Shown piece by piece: positions 34,501-43,211 of a stretch of 64,000 nt of DNA. Both the position numbers and the translations under genes were made by a program. Location: positions 21,530,635-21,594,634 of the forward strand of contig OX421967.1 of NCBI GenBank assembly GCA_949128115.1, in the 5' to 3' direction. How positions within the stretch are numbered: the stretch's first letter is position 1; each line of letters starts with the position of its first letter. This DNA comes from Anaspis maculata (taxonomy: Eukaryota > Arthropoda > Insecta > Coleoptera > Scraptiidae). A model generated the notes under the pieces. It was not told the origin of the DNA and did not search any database. It saw nothing but the letters and a program-made list of their open reading frames with translations.

Positions 34501-37087
34501 TTGCAAACCAAATCTGCTCTGCCACTTGGTGCCCGGCACAAATATATTTCGACTGTTGTAGGTCAAGTGCTACTCTAAGGTTAGCAAAGAAAGAGTACAA
34601 TAATTTATTAATTGTTTGTGCTACTTTAACATTAGAATCACCCCTGTACAGGATGTCCCAGAAACAGTAGAAACTATTTCAACTATAGGCTTCTTAGCTG
34701 ATGTTGAAAGCGGCTGTAAAGTAAGATAGACATCAGGCCAAAACATTGCTCTATCAAATTGCAGGCTAGAGCGTGAAGCCGTTTATGCGTAATCGCAAAA
34801 AAAAACATGAAAAAAGTTCAACTTTGAGGTGTCATATCTTCATCATAAAGCCGAATTTTGGAAAAATGTTTTCACTGGGATTCATAACTTCAACAAAGGA
34901 GTATTGAGGTTAAAATACTTGAGATTATTTCTGGGACACTGTGTTTATTATTAACGATGGTATCAAACTAAACAAACTGGAACACCTTCAATTGAGATGT
35001 GTATCGATGAATCAGTGGGCTGCGCTAAATGCGTGTGACAGGAAGCGAAAATTGTATCCTAAGCCTCGAGACAATATGCAACTGGAGTTTTTGTCAACTG
35101 CCCGAGCTGAACAAATGGACTTCAGTACCTGATTCTTTCAAACTCCTTGCTCCTATTTCCATTGATAAATGAAACCTCTCTGAAAAGGTAGTAAAGTTGC
35201 GCCAGCTGAAACGATTTCCGGTTTTCTAACCTTTATTCATGGATCTTGGTCTTATTATCTGACGAAAAATAGATTCGCGAAGCCTTAACTGGCCGATTTC
35301 ATAGTTTTGGATTAAATTTAGGCCTATCATTTATACCTAAAAATTACATTTTCAGTGGGCATGCCCAAACACGCTCATTTTCTAGGTACTGTTCGGTATA
35401 TAAATTCAAATTGAAAAGCATAATATTCAAGATAAAAATAAACGTTCCTCTAAATCTCGGCATTCTTATGTCAGCAGTGAAATTTTGTCATATTTGTAAA
35501 GCACTTTTGAACAAAATACCTATGTCGTCGCTTCTTGTATAATTTAGACGATAGGCAAATGAAGCTAACAATTTCGAACTTGACTGCAATTCATACAGCC
35601 TTGAATTAAATGAATTATGCACGTAACTTTTATATAAGTAATAAAGGAAGAATTTTCTGCCTTAAAAGGTGCAACGCTACTGTGACTGGTTTATTTTTAG
35701 ATTAAAAATAAACACTACATCATATTTTATCCCAAATGTCAGAAAGTGCTCAAATAAAAATAAATATGAAACAAAAACCTGAAGATTGAAATGTTTCCGT
35801 TTGAATTGAAAGTTTAATACAAACATTGAAGATGCAAATTTTTTTATCAGGGTGGGTAGATTGAAAATTGAATGAATAAAAGACTGCACCCAGCACGTGA
35901 TTTTGAAGTCAACTGTTGCCAAGGTCAAAGTAAAAAATATAGGTTTCCAAGTTCATCATCAAAAAATTAATCTTGCAAATTATCACGAGTGTTCTAATCA
36001 GTCCTAAGCTCGGTTTACAAGTTCATTTTTAGAATACGTATCAACTGAATCCTTTGATCTGAACTGAAAATAAAAATGGTGCAACTAGTTGCAAAATATG
36101 TCTTATGGGTTGTTCAAGCTCATCAGTAGCGTAAATACACTGTCACATGGTCATTGAAAATCCGGGACGAAATCGAGGAAGAGATCAATGATGAAAACAT
36201 GATTTTCACGACTTTTTTCACTAGCGAGCTATGAAGAAATGTGTTGTGTTGGTATGAATGGTACGATGCTAACTTGATTGTAACGTCTTGGTAGCTAGTG
36301 GTCTACACGTGCCACGTATAATAAGTATAATGTGACACTACACTAAAAGCACTTTTTTTTTCATAGCTCACTCTAATGAACAATGCTGTAAAATTGATTA
36401 TACATACAAGTGTTCCGACTGTAACCCTTTCAATTTTAAGGGTGGATAGTTCATCAAAAATGAAGCTGACTAGATCACAAAACATGACTTTCAACGCCTT
36501 TTACGGGAGATGCAGTCCTTCAAAGTTCGACTTATTTATTGCTTTTTTTAATTCTTGAACAGGTTGAGGTATTTGGCTGTAACTTGTCAGAAATTAGTTT
36601 TGAATGGTCATTTTTTTCGTAAGTAGAATATTTCGTAAAACTGCGGTTTTGGCTCCTATGGTAAAATTCAGCAAAGAAAATCCTCAATTAACTATTTCAT
36701 GATTAAATTATTTGGTGCAACTGGGGGCTGATTGGATAATATGAACAGAGAGTAGGCCGCTCTTAGAGATTGCACTTGTAATAAGCTGCAGTATGCGATT
36801 AAAAAAACCATTAGGATTGGCTTTGGTGTCAAAAAATTCGGTCGTTCAACCAGTCCAGTCGCCTCCAATCCATGAATATTTTGTTTCCAAAGCCAACCCC
36901 TAACTGCACCCGTTGATCGCACCGTGTAAACCCAGCTATATCCTCTTGGTCTCTTGATTTTTTTCAATCTCTTTCGTGGTTGTAATCAAGTGCATTTTTA
37001 ATAAAGCAAATTTACTTCTTCGATTTTGCAGGAGAGGCGGAACCAAAGGAGGCGCTCCAGGATGTAGAGGACCAGGACGTGTCGTAA
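7476..37087 (+). CDS. 14-3-3epsilon: 14-3-3 epsilon protein, four coding exons (joined CDS)
   Basis: The CDS joins 7476-7539, 28887-29197, 33673-34012 and 37032-37087, giving 771 nt including TAA and a 256-aa protein (about 255 in vertebrates). 14-3-3 proteins are cytosolic dimeric adaptors that bind phosphoserine/phosphothreonine motifs on kinases, phosphatases, Ras/Raf and cell-cycle clients. The sequence shows the first family signature ([11 protein letters not shown], residues 42-52), the phosphate-binding set K50, R57, R130 and Y131, the groove residues N176, E183, N227 and W231, and the second signature starting at Y214. The acidic tail ends QDVEDQDVS, as I recall for insect epsilon proteins. 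All junctions are GT-AG and keep frame. The start ATG at 7476 gives [16 protein letters not shown], matching the family N-terminus. No frameshift or lost key residue was seen. Zeta-type 14-3-3 is excluded by the N-terminus, the RYDEM context and the tail. Confidence 0.97.
7681..8100. other. GC-rich start of intron 1 with a 37-bp direct repeat
   Basis: Highly GC-rich, CpG-dense DNA just after exon 1. A 37-bp segment starting CCGCCTCCCCCTCCCGCCCC at 7999 is repeated head to tail at 8036-8072. The C-rich strand carries several CCCTCCC/CCGCCC Sp1-like words. ORFs on both strands here (A/G/P/R-rich) look like composition artefacts. Confidence 0.5.
9590..11040. repeat. Degenerate repeat block with TGACAG motifs
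   Basis: Three diverged repeats start near 9637, 9895 and 10503, each reading roughly TTTTGACAGATGACAGAT-TGTCATAA...ATGTTTT-GAGTAGAGTTTT...CAAAATGAGCTATCAAAA, followed by ACCAAATTTGATCGAAATCCGTTC. The last ends in a CATACATACACACATACAGACCGACCGA tract (10813-10849). A related single copy is at 14080-14345. Around 10638 a 13-bp unit GTTGACATTTCCC is tandemly repeated three times. This looks like an old transposon remnant; no frame is preserved. Confidence 0.55.
11596..11850. repeat. Near-perfect tandem duplication, 128-bp unit
   Basis: 11596-11723 and 11724-11850 both start CTATTGTCATTCTCGAGATC and end GGGGCTAAAGTAGATC, differing at only a few bases. The high identity implies a recent local duplication. 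Confidence 0.9.
11882..11956. repeat. GC-rich short inverted repeat
   Basis: TTCGCGAGGCGCGCCGAGGTC at the left pairs with GACCTCGACGCTTCGCGCCTCGCGAA at the right around a small AGCACTAGGCTAAGTGCT hairpin. It may be a MITE core; no target duplication was found. Confidence 0.5.
12297..12401. mobile_element. Small foldback MITE
   Basis: GTTTTATGAGCGAGTTAACT (12297 on) pairs with AGTTGACTCGCTCATAAAAC (ending 12401). The loop has CAGCCAATAGC. Confidence 0.65.
13375..14345 (-). repeat. Dispersed repeat family, copy 1 (uninterrupted)
   Basis: The complement of this segment aligns with 20815-22120 and 43360-44710. Shared blocks include CCGTTGCCACCCGAGAGGGCC, ATGCAGGACTCCACTC, TTTTCAAAATCGAC-CGG and TTTGAAAAAACTG-A. 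Copy 1 has no insertion where copies 2 and 3 are split, so it shows the empty site. No coding frame was found. Confidence 0.65.
14435..15905. mobile_element. 1.47-kb palindrome in intron 1
   Basis: Arms of about 650 bp (14435-15095 and 15255-15905) start TAGTGCAAGCGGTAC and end GTACCGCTCCCACTA. Both carry GGGGGCCAATGGG/CCCATTGGCCCCC and matching CATATG-containing blocks. The centre is near 15175. Arm divergence is moderate and indels are frequent. No frame on either strand has a recognisable domain; the ORFs are mirror images of the arms. Confidence 0.85.
17470..17633. mobile_element. Foldback MITE
   Basis: AGGTGCGTTCAGTCAGCTTA at the left end pairs with TAAGCTGACTGAACGCACCT at the right; arms are about 60 bp. 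TCATTGGCTG and AGCCAATGGG lie in opposite arms. Confidence 0.85.
18284..18402. mobile_element. Short foldback element
   Basis: ATGTTACTAGCGCCGAAAAC...GGGCATAGCATAAC pairs with GTTATGCTATGCCGTTTTCAGCGCGAGTAGCAT. The inner arms continue as ATGCAGCTC/GAGCTGCAT around GAGGCCCTAGGCC. Confidence 0.7.
18403..20814. other. Intron 1 stretch with nothing recognised
   Basis: AT-rich, without clear inverted or tandem repeats and without a credible ORF. A C-rich patch near 18601-18635 and a CGCCGCCACCACCACC patch at 20399-20414 are the only compositional features. Confidence 0.45.
20815..22120 (+). repeat. Dispersed repeat family, copy 2 (split by an insertion at ~21010-21600)
   Basis: 20815-21005 and 21605-22120 align with copy 3 and with the complement of copy 1. 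The intervening 590 bp contains a foldback (21430-21590) whose arms include AATTCTGAAAATGCGTGTTGCC and its complement. Confidence 0.6.
21430..21590. mobile_element. Foldback MITE inside repeat copy 2
   Basis: AATGAAATTGAACCAGATAA...GCGTGTTGCC at the left pairs with GGCAACACGC...AATTTTCATT at the right. The loop is about 75 bp. Confidence 0.65.
22866..23438. mobile_element. 573-bp TA-flanked palindromic element
   Basis: TIRs ACGTATGGTCCGAAAGTTTT and its complement are at the ends, with TA at 22864-22865 and 23439-23440. Arms of roughly 210 bp (including CAACATATTGAA.ATGG.CCATTATCTT) flank a central loop. No transposase frame. Confidence 0.85.
23925..24155. mobile_element. Small palindrome inserted in one arm only
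   Basis: AACTAGATAGCAACGC-CATACATC...GGTACCAAAAATG pairs with CATTTTTGGTACC...GATGTATGCGCGTTGCTATCTAGTT. It breaks the symmetry of the larger palindrome, so it was inserted after that palindrome formed. Confidence 0.75.
24255..26400. mobile_element. Second layer: GTCCGGAC-ended TA-flanked palindrome
   Basis: Ends are GTCCGGACGCTAAGGTC and its near-complement; TA is at 24253-24254 and 26401-26402. Without the inner layer it is 140 + 130 bp. It shares GTCCGGAC ends and ATGCCACTTGGCA with the 31259-31423 element, so both belong to one family. Confidence 0.78.
24395..26270. mobile_element. Third layer: CAGGGTGTCG-ended palindrome, 1.88 kb
   Basis: Ends CAGGGTGTCGTATAGAAAAA and its complement, with TA at 24393-24394 and 26271-26272. 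Arms of about 850 bp run to the centre near 25330 and are about as diverged as those of the other layers. The outer flanks meet as GGCGCCGTA/TACGACGCC. Confidence 0.8.
26885..27337. mobile_element. Foldback element
   Basis: AATGGGGAACTATAG at the left end pairs with CTATAGTTCCCCATT at the right. Further inward CCATGCACCC/GGGTGCATGG and GTACATAACCTCAA/TTGAGGTTATGTAC also pair in order. Confidence 0.7.
28184..28216. repeat. (GCT)n(GCC)n trinucleotide run in intron 1
   Basis: GCTGCTGCTGCTGCCGCCGCCGCCGCCACC, near the 3' end of intron 1 in a locally GC-rich, pyrimidine-rich stretch (28180-28560). Confidence 0.8.
28887..29197 (+). CDS. 14-3-3epsilon: 14-3-3 epsilon coding exon 2
   Basis: The acceptor is a T-rich tract ending in TATATAG at 28886. 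The exon completes Glu22 and encodes residues 23-125, from [19 protein letters not shown] to SKVFYYKMK. It carries signature 1 and the K50/R57 phosphate ligands. The donor is AAG|GTACGC at 29198. Exonic sequence is GC-rich with synonymous C/G third positions, unlike the AT-rich introns around it. Confidence 0.97.
30163..31012. repeat. ~30-bp minisatellite arranged as an inverted repeat
   Basis: 30163-30515 repeats (TGTAGTTCAGAAAGCGTCAAT + TGTATTTCAGATTAGTCAA) in one orientation. 30735-31012 repeats the complement (TTCTGAACTACAATTGACG...). The spacer 30520-30735 is unique. The whole array can therefore fold on itself. Confidence 0.8.
31022..31678. mobile_element. 657-bp palindrome inside the intron 2 complex
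   Basis: GTCGCCAACTTCGAAATGGTA... at the left pairs with ...TACCATTTTGAAGTTGGCGAC at the right. Long matching blocks include TCCCCAAAAAT and GATGGTTCCTGAGTTA. The axis is occupied by the element at 31259-31423. Confidence 0.82.
31259..31423. mobile_element. 165-bp GTCCGGAC-ended MITE on the palindrome axis
   Basis: Ends GTCCGGACAGTAACTGCTGA and its complement, TA at 31257-31258 and 31424-31425. Arms are about 75 bp. The outer flanks meet as AAAAAAGATAGGTA/TACTTATCTTTTTT. Confidence 0.85.
33673..34012 (+). CDS. 14-3-3epsilon: 14-3-3 epsilon coding exon 3
   Basis: The acceptor is TTTTTGCAG at 33672. The exon encodes residues 126-238 ([20 protein letters not shown]...SDMQGD) plus one base of codon 239. 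It contains R130/Y131, N176, E183, N227 and W231 and signature 2. The donor is GACG|GTGAGG at 34013. Reading on through the donor stays open for six codons (GEEDA then TAA), which gives the alternative tail listed separately. The ORF in the other frame over this exon is a shadow. Confidence 0.97.
34013..34042 (+). other. 14-3-3epsilon: Candidate alternative 3' end: read-through of exon 3 into intron 3 with polyA signal
   Basis: If the exon 3 donor is not used, translation continues GD-GEEDA and stops at TAA 34027-34029, eight bases before a perfect AATAAA (34037-34042). The product would be a 244-aa protein ending [11 protein letters not shown] and lacking the EALQDVED tail. The read-through GEE equals the GEE found at this point of vertebrate epsilon, because the GTGAGG donor itself codes for it. 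This is inference; transcript ends would decide it. Confidence 0.4.
34649..34941. mobile_element. 293-bp CAGGATGTCCCAG-ended element in intron 3
   Basis: The left end CAGGATGTCCCAGAAA (after TA) is mirrored by TTTCTGGGACACTG. The right flanking TA has decayed to TG. The inner sequence is not palindromic. Confidence 0.6.
37032..37087 (+). CDS. 14-3-3epsilon: 14-3-3 epsilon coding exon 4 (C-terminal tail)
   Basis: The acceptor is CGATTTTGCAG at 37031. The first two bases complete Gly239, then [17 protein letters not shown] and TAA (37085-37087). The tail is the disordered acidic segment that varies between isoforms. KEALQDVED is the same block as in vertebrate epsilon, which confirms the exon although it is only 56 nt long and would be missed by a long-ORF search. 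Confidence 0.93.
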
Positions 37088-37980
37088 CTTGCTCCCTCTG
37101 GTGGCTTCGTCGCACCGTACGAACTGAACAGTGCTGTGTAGTGCGCGGGTCCGACGGACCCAGACATTTATGCCCGGGACGGGTCCCGCGTGGGTCCCAC
37201 ACACACACAACACACATACACCGACCGGACCCGTCCCGGTTCAGTACATACTGTATTATTATTAATATTATTATCTTAGCTGTAACTCTATATTGTATCT
37301 GTTCGTCTCAATTGTGTGAGAGTGAGTCCTCAAAAAGCATGAATGTATCCGGCTGCACAACTCCCCTAGAACAACCCCCCTCGCCCACATTCTTTTTATC
37401 ACACTTCTTTTTCCACTGCTCCCCCCATTATCAAAAAAACAATCACGCATTCACACAAACAGATCACGTACACACAACATGCCCCCTGGAATATTCATAT
37501 CCTCCAATTGATGTCTTTCAAAAAAAAATTGTTAACTTTGAAAAAAAAAGTGTTGTGCATGCGCGCCGGGCTTGTTTGGACCTCTATTGAGTAGAACATG
37601 GCAGCATCCTATCCTCCTTGCGTCTCTCAGACTTTTTTTTTGTTTTTTTTTCTTACGAGTTACTTTTTATCATCATGCCCCATCTCGACTTTTGTGAAAA
37701 CCAACCCTTCCCCTCCCCCATCGTCACCACGGTAGCGTAATTTTAACCGTTTGATATATCGAGTCTCTTCAGTATTTTCGCAGAAAACACGACGCGCATA
37801 TGTTTCCGTACAAATGGCATTCCTTTTTATTCGCATTTTTTTTTTCGTTTTTTGTTTGTTATTGTACTTAATTGTGTAGATCGTGATGATCATCTGCATG
37901 TCAATATAATTTTTGACAAACGACAAACACAGCGAGAGAGAAAGAAAAAACAATGAGAAGCAATAAAATTGATTTTTTCT
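37088..37980 (+). other. 3'UTR of 14-3-3 epsilon
   Basis: Follows the TAA at 37087. A perfect AATAAA at 37962-37967 is the first strong polyadenylation signal. A CA-rich run (37196-37222) and several pyrimidine/purine tracts lie within. Weaker signals farther on (TATTAAA near 38323 and AT-rich 38461-38490) would allow a longer form. Confidence 0.6.
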
Positions 37981-38071
37981 AAGAGTTTTTCTTTTTAGGG
38001 CGACAATCTAAAACTGTTTCAACTTTTTATTTCATATGACGTTCAGACCATCATTGCTTTTGTTGTAATTT

Positions 38072-38130
38072 ACGCATCACTACTACTATTACTACATAAT
38101 ACTACTACAACTATACTACTATTACTATTT
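38072..38130. repeat. (ACT)n-type imperfect microsatellite
   Basis: ACTACTACTATTACTAC...ACTACTACAACTATACTACTATTACTA. Confidence 0.8.
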
Positions 38131-38479
38131 TTATACGGAGATTCGCCAGATCTGTCGCCAAACCCCGGATTATCGGTGCGCTGTGTGTACTTAAGTGAAA
38201 ATGTACGAAGAAATGTCGATCAAAAATATATTATAATATTATTATCGTGTCTTGATATGTGAAACTGAGAGCAGCAAGATTAGAATCTCCATATATTAAA
38301 AACTTATATGTAGAAATATATATTAAAAAAAAAATGAAGCTTTTGCACCGGTTTTTCGTGGGGTCGCGGCTGGTCGTAGCCTGTTGTCTTTTTTAATTGC
38401 ATTTTTAAACGTGCGTATGGATGTAAAAACATGCCGTGTAGATTGATTCAAAGAAATAATTGATGTATTATTATAAAAT

Positions 38480-39593
38480 TATTAAAAAAAAACTTGCCGT
38501 TTTTTCTTTGCATCATTGAACCCAGTTTCTGTTGAGGCCACTGAAGCGGCATGGGTTTGAAATTTGTTTCTGCAAACAGGTAACGTAAAATTTCACAAAC
38601 TTGCTGACAGCAGAGAGCAAGTTGTGCCTGATCCTGTCCATCAAATCCATGGAAACTTGAGATTTTTGGAAGCTCATCAATCCATTCCAGCTGTGAAAAT
38701 TCAAGATGGCGGCCAAGTGACAGAAATCATTGCTCAACTTTATACCGTGGACACGTACGCATTTGATTGGCGTTTGCAACACATCGATATCTTTTTTCCT
38801 TGATACATAATTCTCATAGTTCTAGTATTAAAACATGTTCAATATGGAGAATACAAAATGGCGGCAGAGCATCAATTGTCAAAAATTGGATATATCTTGA
38901 TGTGTTTTACATAGCCTGTAAATTTCATTCCAATCGGATCACTTTTAGAGAAATTCGAAATGGCGGCAAGGTAAGAAAAAGCCAAAAGTCAACTTTGTCA
39001 TCCTGGACATAATAGCTGTATTTCTTTTACACGAAATCTCAGATAATCTCACCTCAGTTAGAGATAGAAGAAGCGAGAATTGCATCAGAGGGAGAGAGAC
39101 AACTAGCAACTGAAGTGAGAATTCTTAGTTCAGATGATAAAGAGAACGCAGCTAATATGTACTATTGATCAGCGTTTACACCACATCCGTATCTTTTTTT
39201 CCTGAGGAGTTTACCCCAGGTACGGACGGACAAAGTGAATGGCTAAAAGCGCCTTTTTTCCATTTTTCGGAAAAGTGCGCTAAAATGTTATACGTTCCCT
39301 AGAAATCAGTGATCGTATTTCTGAAATTTAAACAAACATCACAGTTTCCGGCGCTAATAATAATCTAGCCATTGATGCGCCATAAAGAAAACATTGAAAA
39401 TAAAAAATAAAGAAACCGGCCGTACAAGCGTCGTTTTCTTACTGTGTGAAGAAATTGATTGTCGTAGTCGTACAAATTTTCAATTTGCGCCGAGCCGTGG
39501 CTTTGCGGTCGTTTTCAAAAATTCGTAACTTATGACCCGGGGGTCGTATTGAAGTGAAGGTTTTGTCAAAAGAAGTTCAAATTCTTATCTATA
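38480..39593. other. Intergenic, no recognised gene
   Basis: AT-rich. Three ATGGCGGC words (38704, 38860, 38962) within 260 bp lie in a loosely repeated context: AA.ATGGCGGCA preceded by ATTCCA/CAAT. No ORF of interest. Confidence 0.45.
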
Positions 39594-40515
39594 AAGGGTG
39601 TCCGTTTTTCGAGGCTAAGCATGGGTATTCTCGCTTATCTTGAGAGATACAAAGTCGGTTAAATTAGGAAAAAGTTGCGCATTTTCATGACGATCAATGA
39701 TCCAAAAAGAAACTTGACTTATCGATTTTAGTTTTTGAGATATCGTGAAAAAAACAGGAATTTGAATTTTTGTTTTCATTTTTTGTTCAAAAAACGGTTG
39801 AAGGTGGCCTTTTCTAATCTAGAAATTGTCAGGGCACTTTTTCAATGGGAATTATTCAAAGCTGCCAAAATCTTTATTCTAGCTTTCAAGGCAACCGAGA
39901 TACGACATTCAACTTTTTTCTCTAATGGGCGCCATATTGGATTTTGATATTTTTGAATATGGTATTCTTTTCTGGTTACAACGATGTGCCACATGTCACT
40001 GTTGAATAAATGTTCAGCATTTACGTTTTTTTTATTGTCGGTACTGATTTTGTTTCCAAAGCACCCTTTGAAAAATAAAAAAATATTTTTGCTCAAAAGC
40101 ATGAATTCAACAGTGACATGTGACACATCGTTGTAACCAGAAAAAATATTGTATTCAAAAATGTCAAAATTCAATATGGCGCCCATGAGAGAAAAAAAAA
40201 GTTGAATGTCATATCTCGGTTGTTTTGAAAGCTAGAATGAAGATTTTGACAACATTGAATTCCCCTTGGAAAAGTGCCTTCACAATGTCTTAATTAGGAA
40301 AGGCTACCTTCAACCGTTTTTCAAATAAAAAATAAATACAAAAATTACAAATTTCTGTTTTTCTCGATATCGTAAAAACTAAAACTGACAAGTCAAATAT
40401 CTTTTTGGATCATTGATCGTCATGAAAATTCGCAACTTTTTTCTAATTTAACCGACTCTGTATCTGTAAAGATAAGCGAGATACCCATGCTTAGCCTCGA
40501 AAAACGGACACCCTG
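39594..40515. mobile_element. 922-bp TA-flanked palindrome
   Basis: Ends AAGGGTGTCCGTTTTTCGAG and CTCGAAAAACGGACACCCTG, TA at 39592-39593 and 40516-40517. Arms pair close to the centre (~40055), through TGATCCAAAAAGA, GCTTTCAA-AC-ACCGAGATA and GTTACAACGATGTG-CACATGTCACTGTTGAAT. Confidence 0.85.
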
Positions 40516-40936
40516 TATAGGTATAAACCCGCACATGTGGTAATGTATTTCCATAAGAACATGTACTTCTCCGCATATCCTAACTTCTTACATCCAAATC
40601 TGAAATTCAGCAATTAATCCGCGACGCCGCCACACATTCAAATGTTATGATTGTAATTGTTTATCGTTATTTCGGGCAAGCTTTTTCTTGGTTCGTGTAC
40701 CAAGAAATCTTTGAGAAATCTTACCGTTGAAATCTTTTTTTGTCAAGCATTCCGTTCCGTTCGGAGAAGTAAGAGTCCAAGCGCCAGCAAACAACGAATA
40801 ATCTTTTTAGCCCAGGCTTTTTAGCATTTAAGATGAAACAAATTAATCCACGTGCAATCTTCACGGTATCGTACCCACTTAACCTTACTAAACAACATAC
40901 TAAAAGTCCCCAACTTTCCTCCGTGTGCGTCATAAT

Positions 40937-41461
40937 TAGAGAGCGGATTTATAATTTTTTACATGTTCTATTCGCTAAGTTAGATGCAACTGTCGACTTG
41001 CAGCTTGACGTTTCCATCTATAAGGAACCTGAATACCAAGTTTTATTTCGCATATAATTTATTATTTTGAGTTTTTACTGCATACAAATTGATAGTCCAT
41101 ATAATCGCATATAGCCGCATATTAAGTCCATATTTTTGCATATAACTGAATATTTGTCAATATTGTGGCCATTTTATCTAGATGTGCCAAAAACAAATCA
41201 CGATTTTTTCATTTTAAGAAAAAAATGAATAAAAATTTTCGAAGAAAAATTTTTTTTTTACTTCGTTGGTCAGAGTTGGTTGGTTGGTTTTACATGTAAA
41301 TGTTAGAATTTCCAATATTTTTGCAGCTTATATCACATATTTACTCGCATATATTGCTTTATTTGAACATTTTTATTATTATTACGCATATTTTGACACT
41401 TTTTAAGCGCATATAAACTACATATTCCGAGCTTTTTTACCGCATATAAATCCGCTCCCTA
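40937..41461 (+). mobile_element. hAT-like non-autonomous element, copy 1 (525 bp)
   Basis: The element starts TAGAGAGCGGATTTATA and ends TATAAATCCGCTCCCTA. An exact 8-bp duplication GTCATAAT lies at 40929-40936 and 41462-41469. 8-bp duplications are characteristic of the hAT superfamily. The interior is rich in CGCATATA/GCATATAA subterminal words, possible transposase sites. The apparent frame ending YQVLFRI is shared with copy 2 only because the DNA is repeated. Confidence 0.88.
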
Positions 41462-41960
41462 GTCATAATTTTTGAGGGGGGGGTCAAAATTTTCATTAAA
41501 GAAATTCTAGGACAAAAGCGAGGACAAAAGTAATCTATAGTCAGTGGCTTCAAATTTATTATATTTGGATACATTGGGTTATGAGTGAAACTTATTGACA
41601 AACTAGATGTCTATGGTCCCCCCGTCACATTGGTGACCTATGCAAGAAATTTGGTTTTCATTAATATTGAGACAATACTGGCATGTTGGGCATGGTTTTC
41701 CACTAAATTTGACCTTGCAAATCCGATAATGACATTTAAATTCTGTTTAAAAAGTCTTTTGAGCAATTTTCGGCAGAAAAACGTGATTTTGGGACCAAAA
41801 TAAAGCCGGTTTTTCAATTTGGGTCATTTTTGCGTTTGATGCATTAATCATTTGGATTTAAGATTGGATTAATTATATGGACTTTTCTGCATAATACTAT
41901 CATATCATAAACGCGACGTAAGTGGTTACAAGGTGAGAAAAATGATTTATCGAAAAAAAT

Positions 41961-42158
41961 GTCGAAGGTTACCTCAAGTCTAAAGTTTACACCGATGACC
42001 CTCAAACCCTTGAACACCTCAAGGATAACATACGCGCTGCCATCCTTGATATAGAGCCTGGTTTGTGTGAAGACGTTATGCAAAATGCAGTGCGACGCGC
42101 GGAGGTCTGCCAGAGGGAGCGTGGTGGCCACCTGGCCGATATTTTCTTCCACACATAA
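41961..42158 (+). pseudogene. Mariner/IS630-like transposase C-terminal fragment
   Basis: Plus-strand frame from 41961 to the TAA at 42156-42158 (65 codons). It reads V-E-GYLKSKVYTDDPQTLEHL, then a helix with LKDNI-AAI, and ends GGHLADIFFHT. This is the conserved end of arthropod DDE transposases of this group (usual form WGYLKSKVY...L...I...C...GGH). The tryptophan before GYL is replaced by Glu, and a stop lies in frame just upstream (TGA 41943), so only a dead 3' remnant is present. An end resembling a TIR (CTTTTGAGACACCT) follows at 42250-42263. Confidence 0.7.
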
Positions 42159-42325
42159 TTTTGAATGTTCAATATATACTTTTCATAAAACCAACTAAGT
42201 ATATTTATTTTATTTCAAAAGTTATTGAGAAAGAAAATAGGGGCGTTACTTTTGAGACACCTTTATATTATTATTATCTTAAACATAATCAGCAGGCCTA
42301 TTCTGTATAGACGTTGACTTATTAT

Positions 42326-43148
42326 TAGGGAGCGGATTTATTTGCGGTAAAAAAGCTCGGAATATGTAGTTTATATGCGCTTAAAAAGTGTCAAAATATG
42401 CGGTAAAAATGTTCAAATAAAGCAATATATGCGAGTAAATATGTGATATAAGCTGCAAAAATATTGGAAATTCTAACATTTACATGTAAAACCAACCAAC
42501 CAACTCTGACCAACGAAGTAAAAAAAAATTTTTTTTCTTAAAATGAAAAAATCGTGATTTGTTTTTGGCACATCTAGATAAAATGGCCACAATATTGACA
42601 AATATTCAGTTATATGCAAAAATATGGACTTAATATGCGGCTATATGCGATTATATGGATTATTACATACAACGCCCTTGATTATTAGACCTACAAGGAT
42701 AATATTCACTTATCTAAATCCCACTGTCAATAGCAACGGAATAAAATTCATGTAAACAACAAAATCTGACAGCTGTCACTTCGGACTTCTTTTATGTAAT
42801 AATCTTCAAAATATCACACGTGCTCGAGATTTTCCCAGATAATTTTGGCCAGGCGTTTCCCTCGGGCTGATTGTCCCTGGATAAATGCCCTCCTCCTACG
42901 GAGTCGGGCATTTATCGCTACAATCAGCACTCGCGATCGCCTGACCAAAATTATCGTGAAAATCTAAGCACTTGTGATATTACTGTTGACTATCAATTTG
43001 TATGCAGTAAAAACTCAAAATAATAAATTATATGCGAAATAAAACTTGGTATCCAGGTTCCTTATAGATGGAAACGTCAAGCTGCAAGTCGACAGTTGCA
43101 TCTAACTTAGCGAATAGAACATGTAAAAAATTATAAATCCGCTCTCTA
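42326..43148 (-). mobile_element. hAT-like non-autonomous element, copy 2 (inverted, interrupted)
   Basis: Reverse orientation copy of 40937-41461 with exact 8-bp duplication CTTATTAT at 42318-42325 and 43149-43156. Its different target duplication proves an independent insertion. It is split by foreign DNA at about 42660-42990. Confidence 0.88.
42660..42990. mobile_element. Insertion inside hAT-like copy 2, with foldback 42809-42982
   Basis: Absent from copy 1, where ...GATAGTCCATATAATCGC... is continuous. It contains inverted arms TAATATCAC-ACGTGCTCGAGATTTTC and GAAAATCTAAGCACTTGTGATATTA. Their inner parts pair as TAATTTTGG-CAGGCG and GGGCATTTATC. Confidence 0.75.
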
Positions 43149-43211
43149 CTTATTATTGAGTCTGGTGTCCGTATTAAAATTGTCATTTTAATAATTTTAA
43201 CATAATATAGT

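Larger units (their letters stand above)
34013..37031 (+). other. Intron 3 of 14-3-3 epsilon (3.0 kb)
   Basis: GT-AG, phase 1. It contains the alternative stop and AATAAA at its start, and a small TA-flanked element at 34649-34941. 34942-37031 is AT-rich with nothing recognised. Confidence 0.88.

Noticed and set aside
36976..37590. 204-aa ORF overlapping exon 4 and the 3'UTR
   Set aside because: It reads the last 14-3-3 exon in a different frame and has no recognisable domain.
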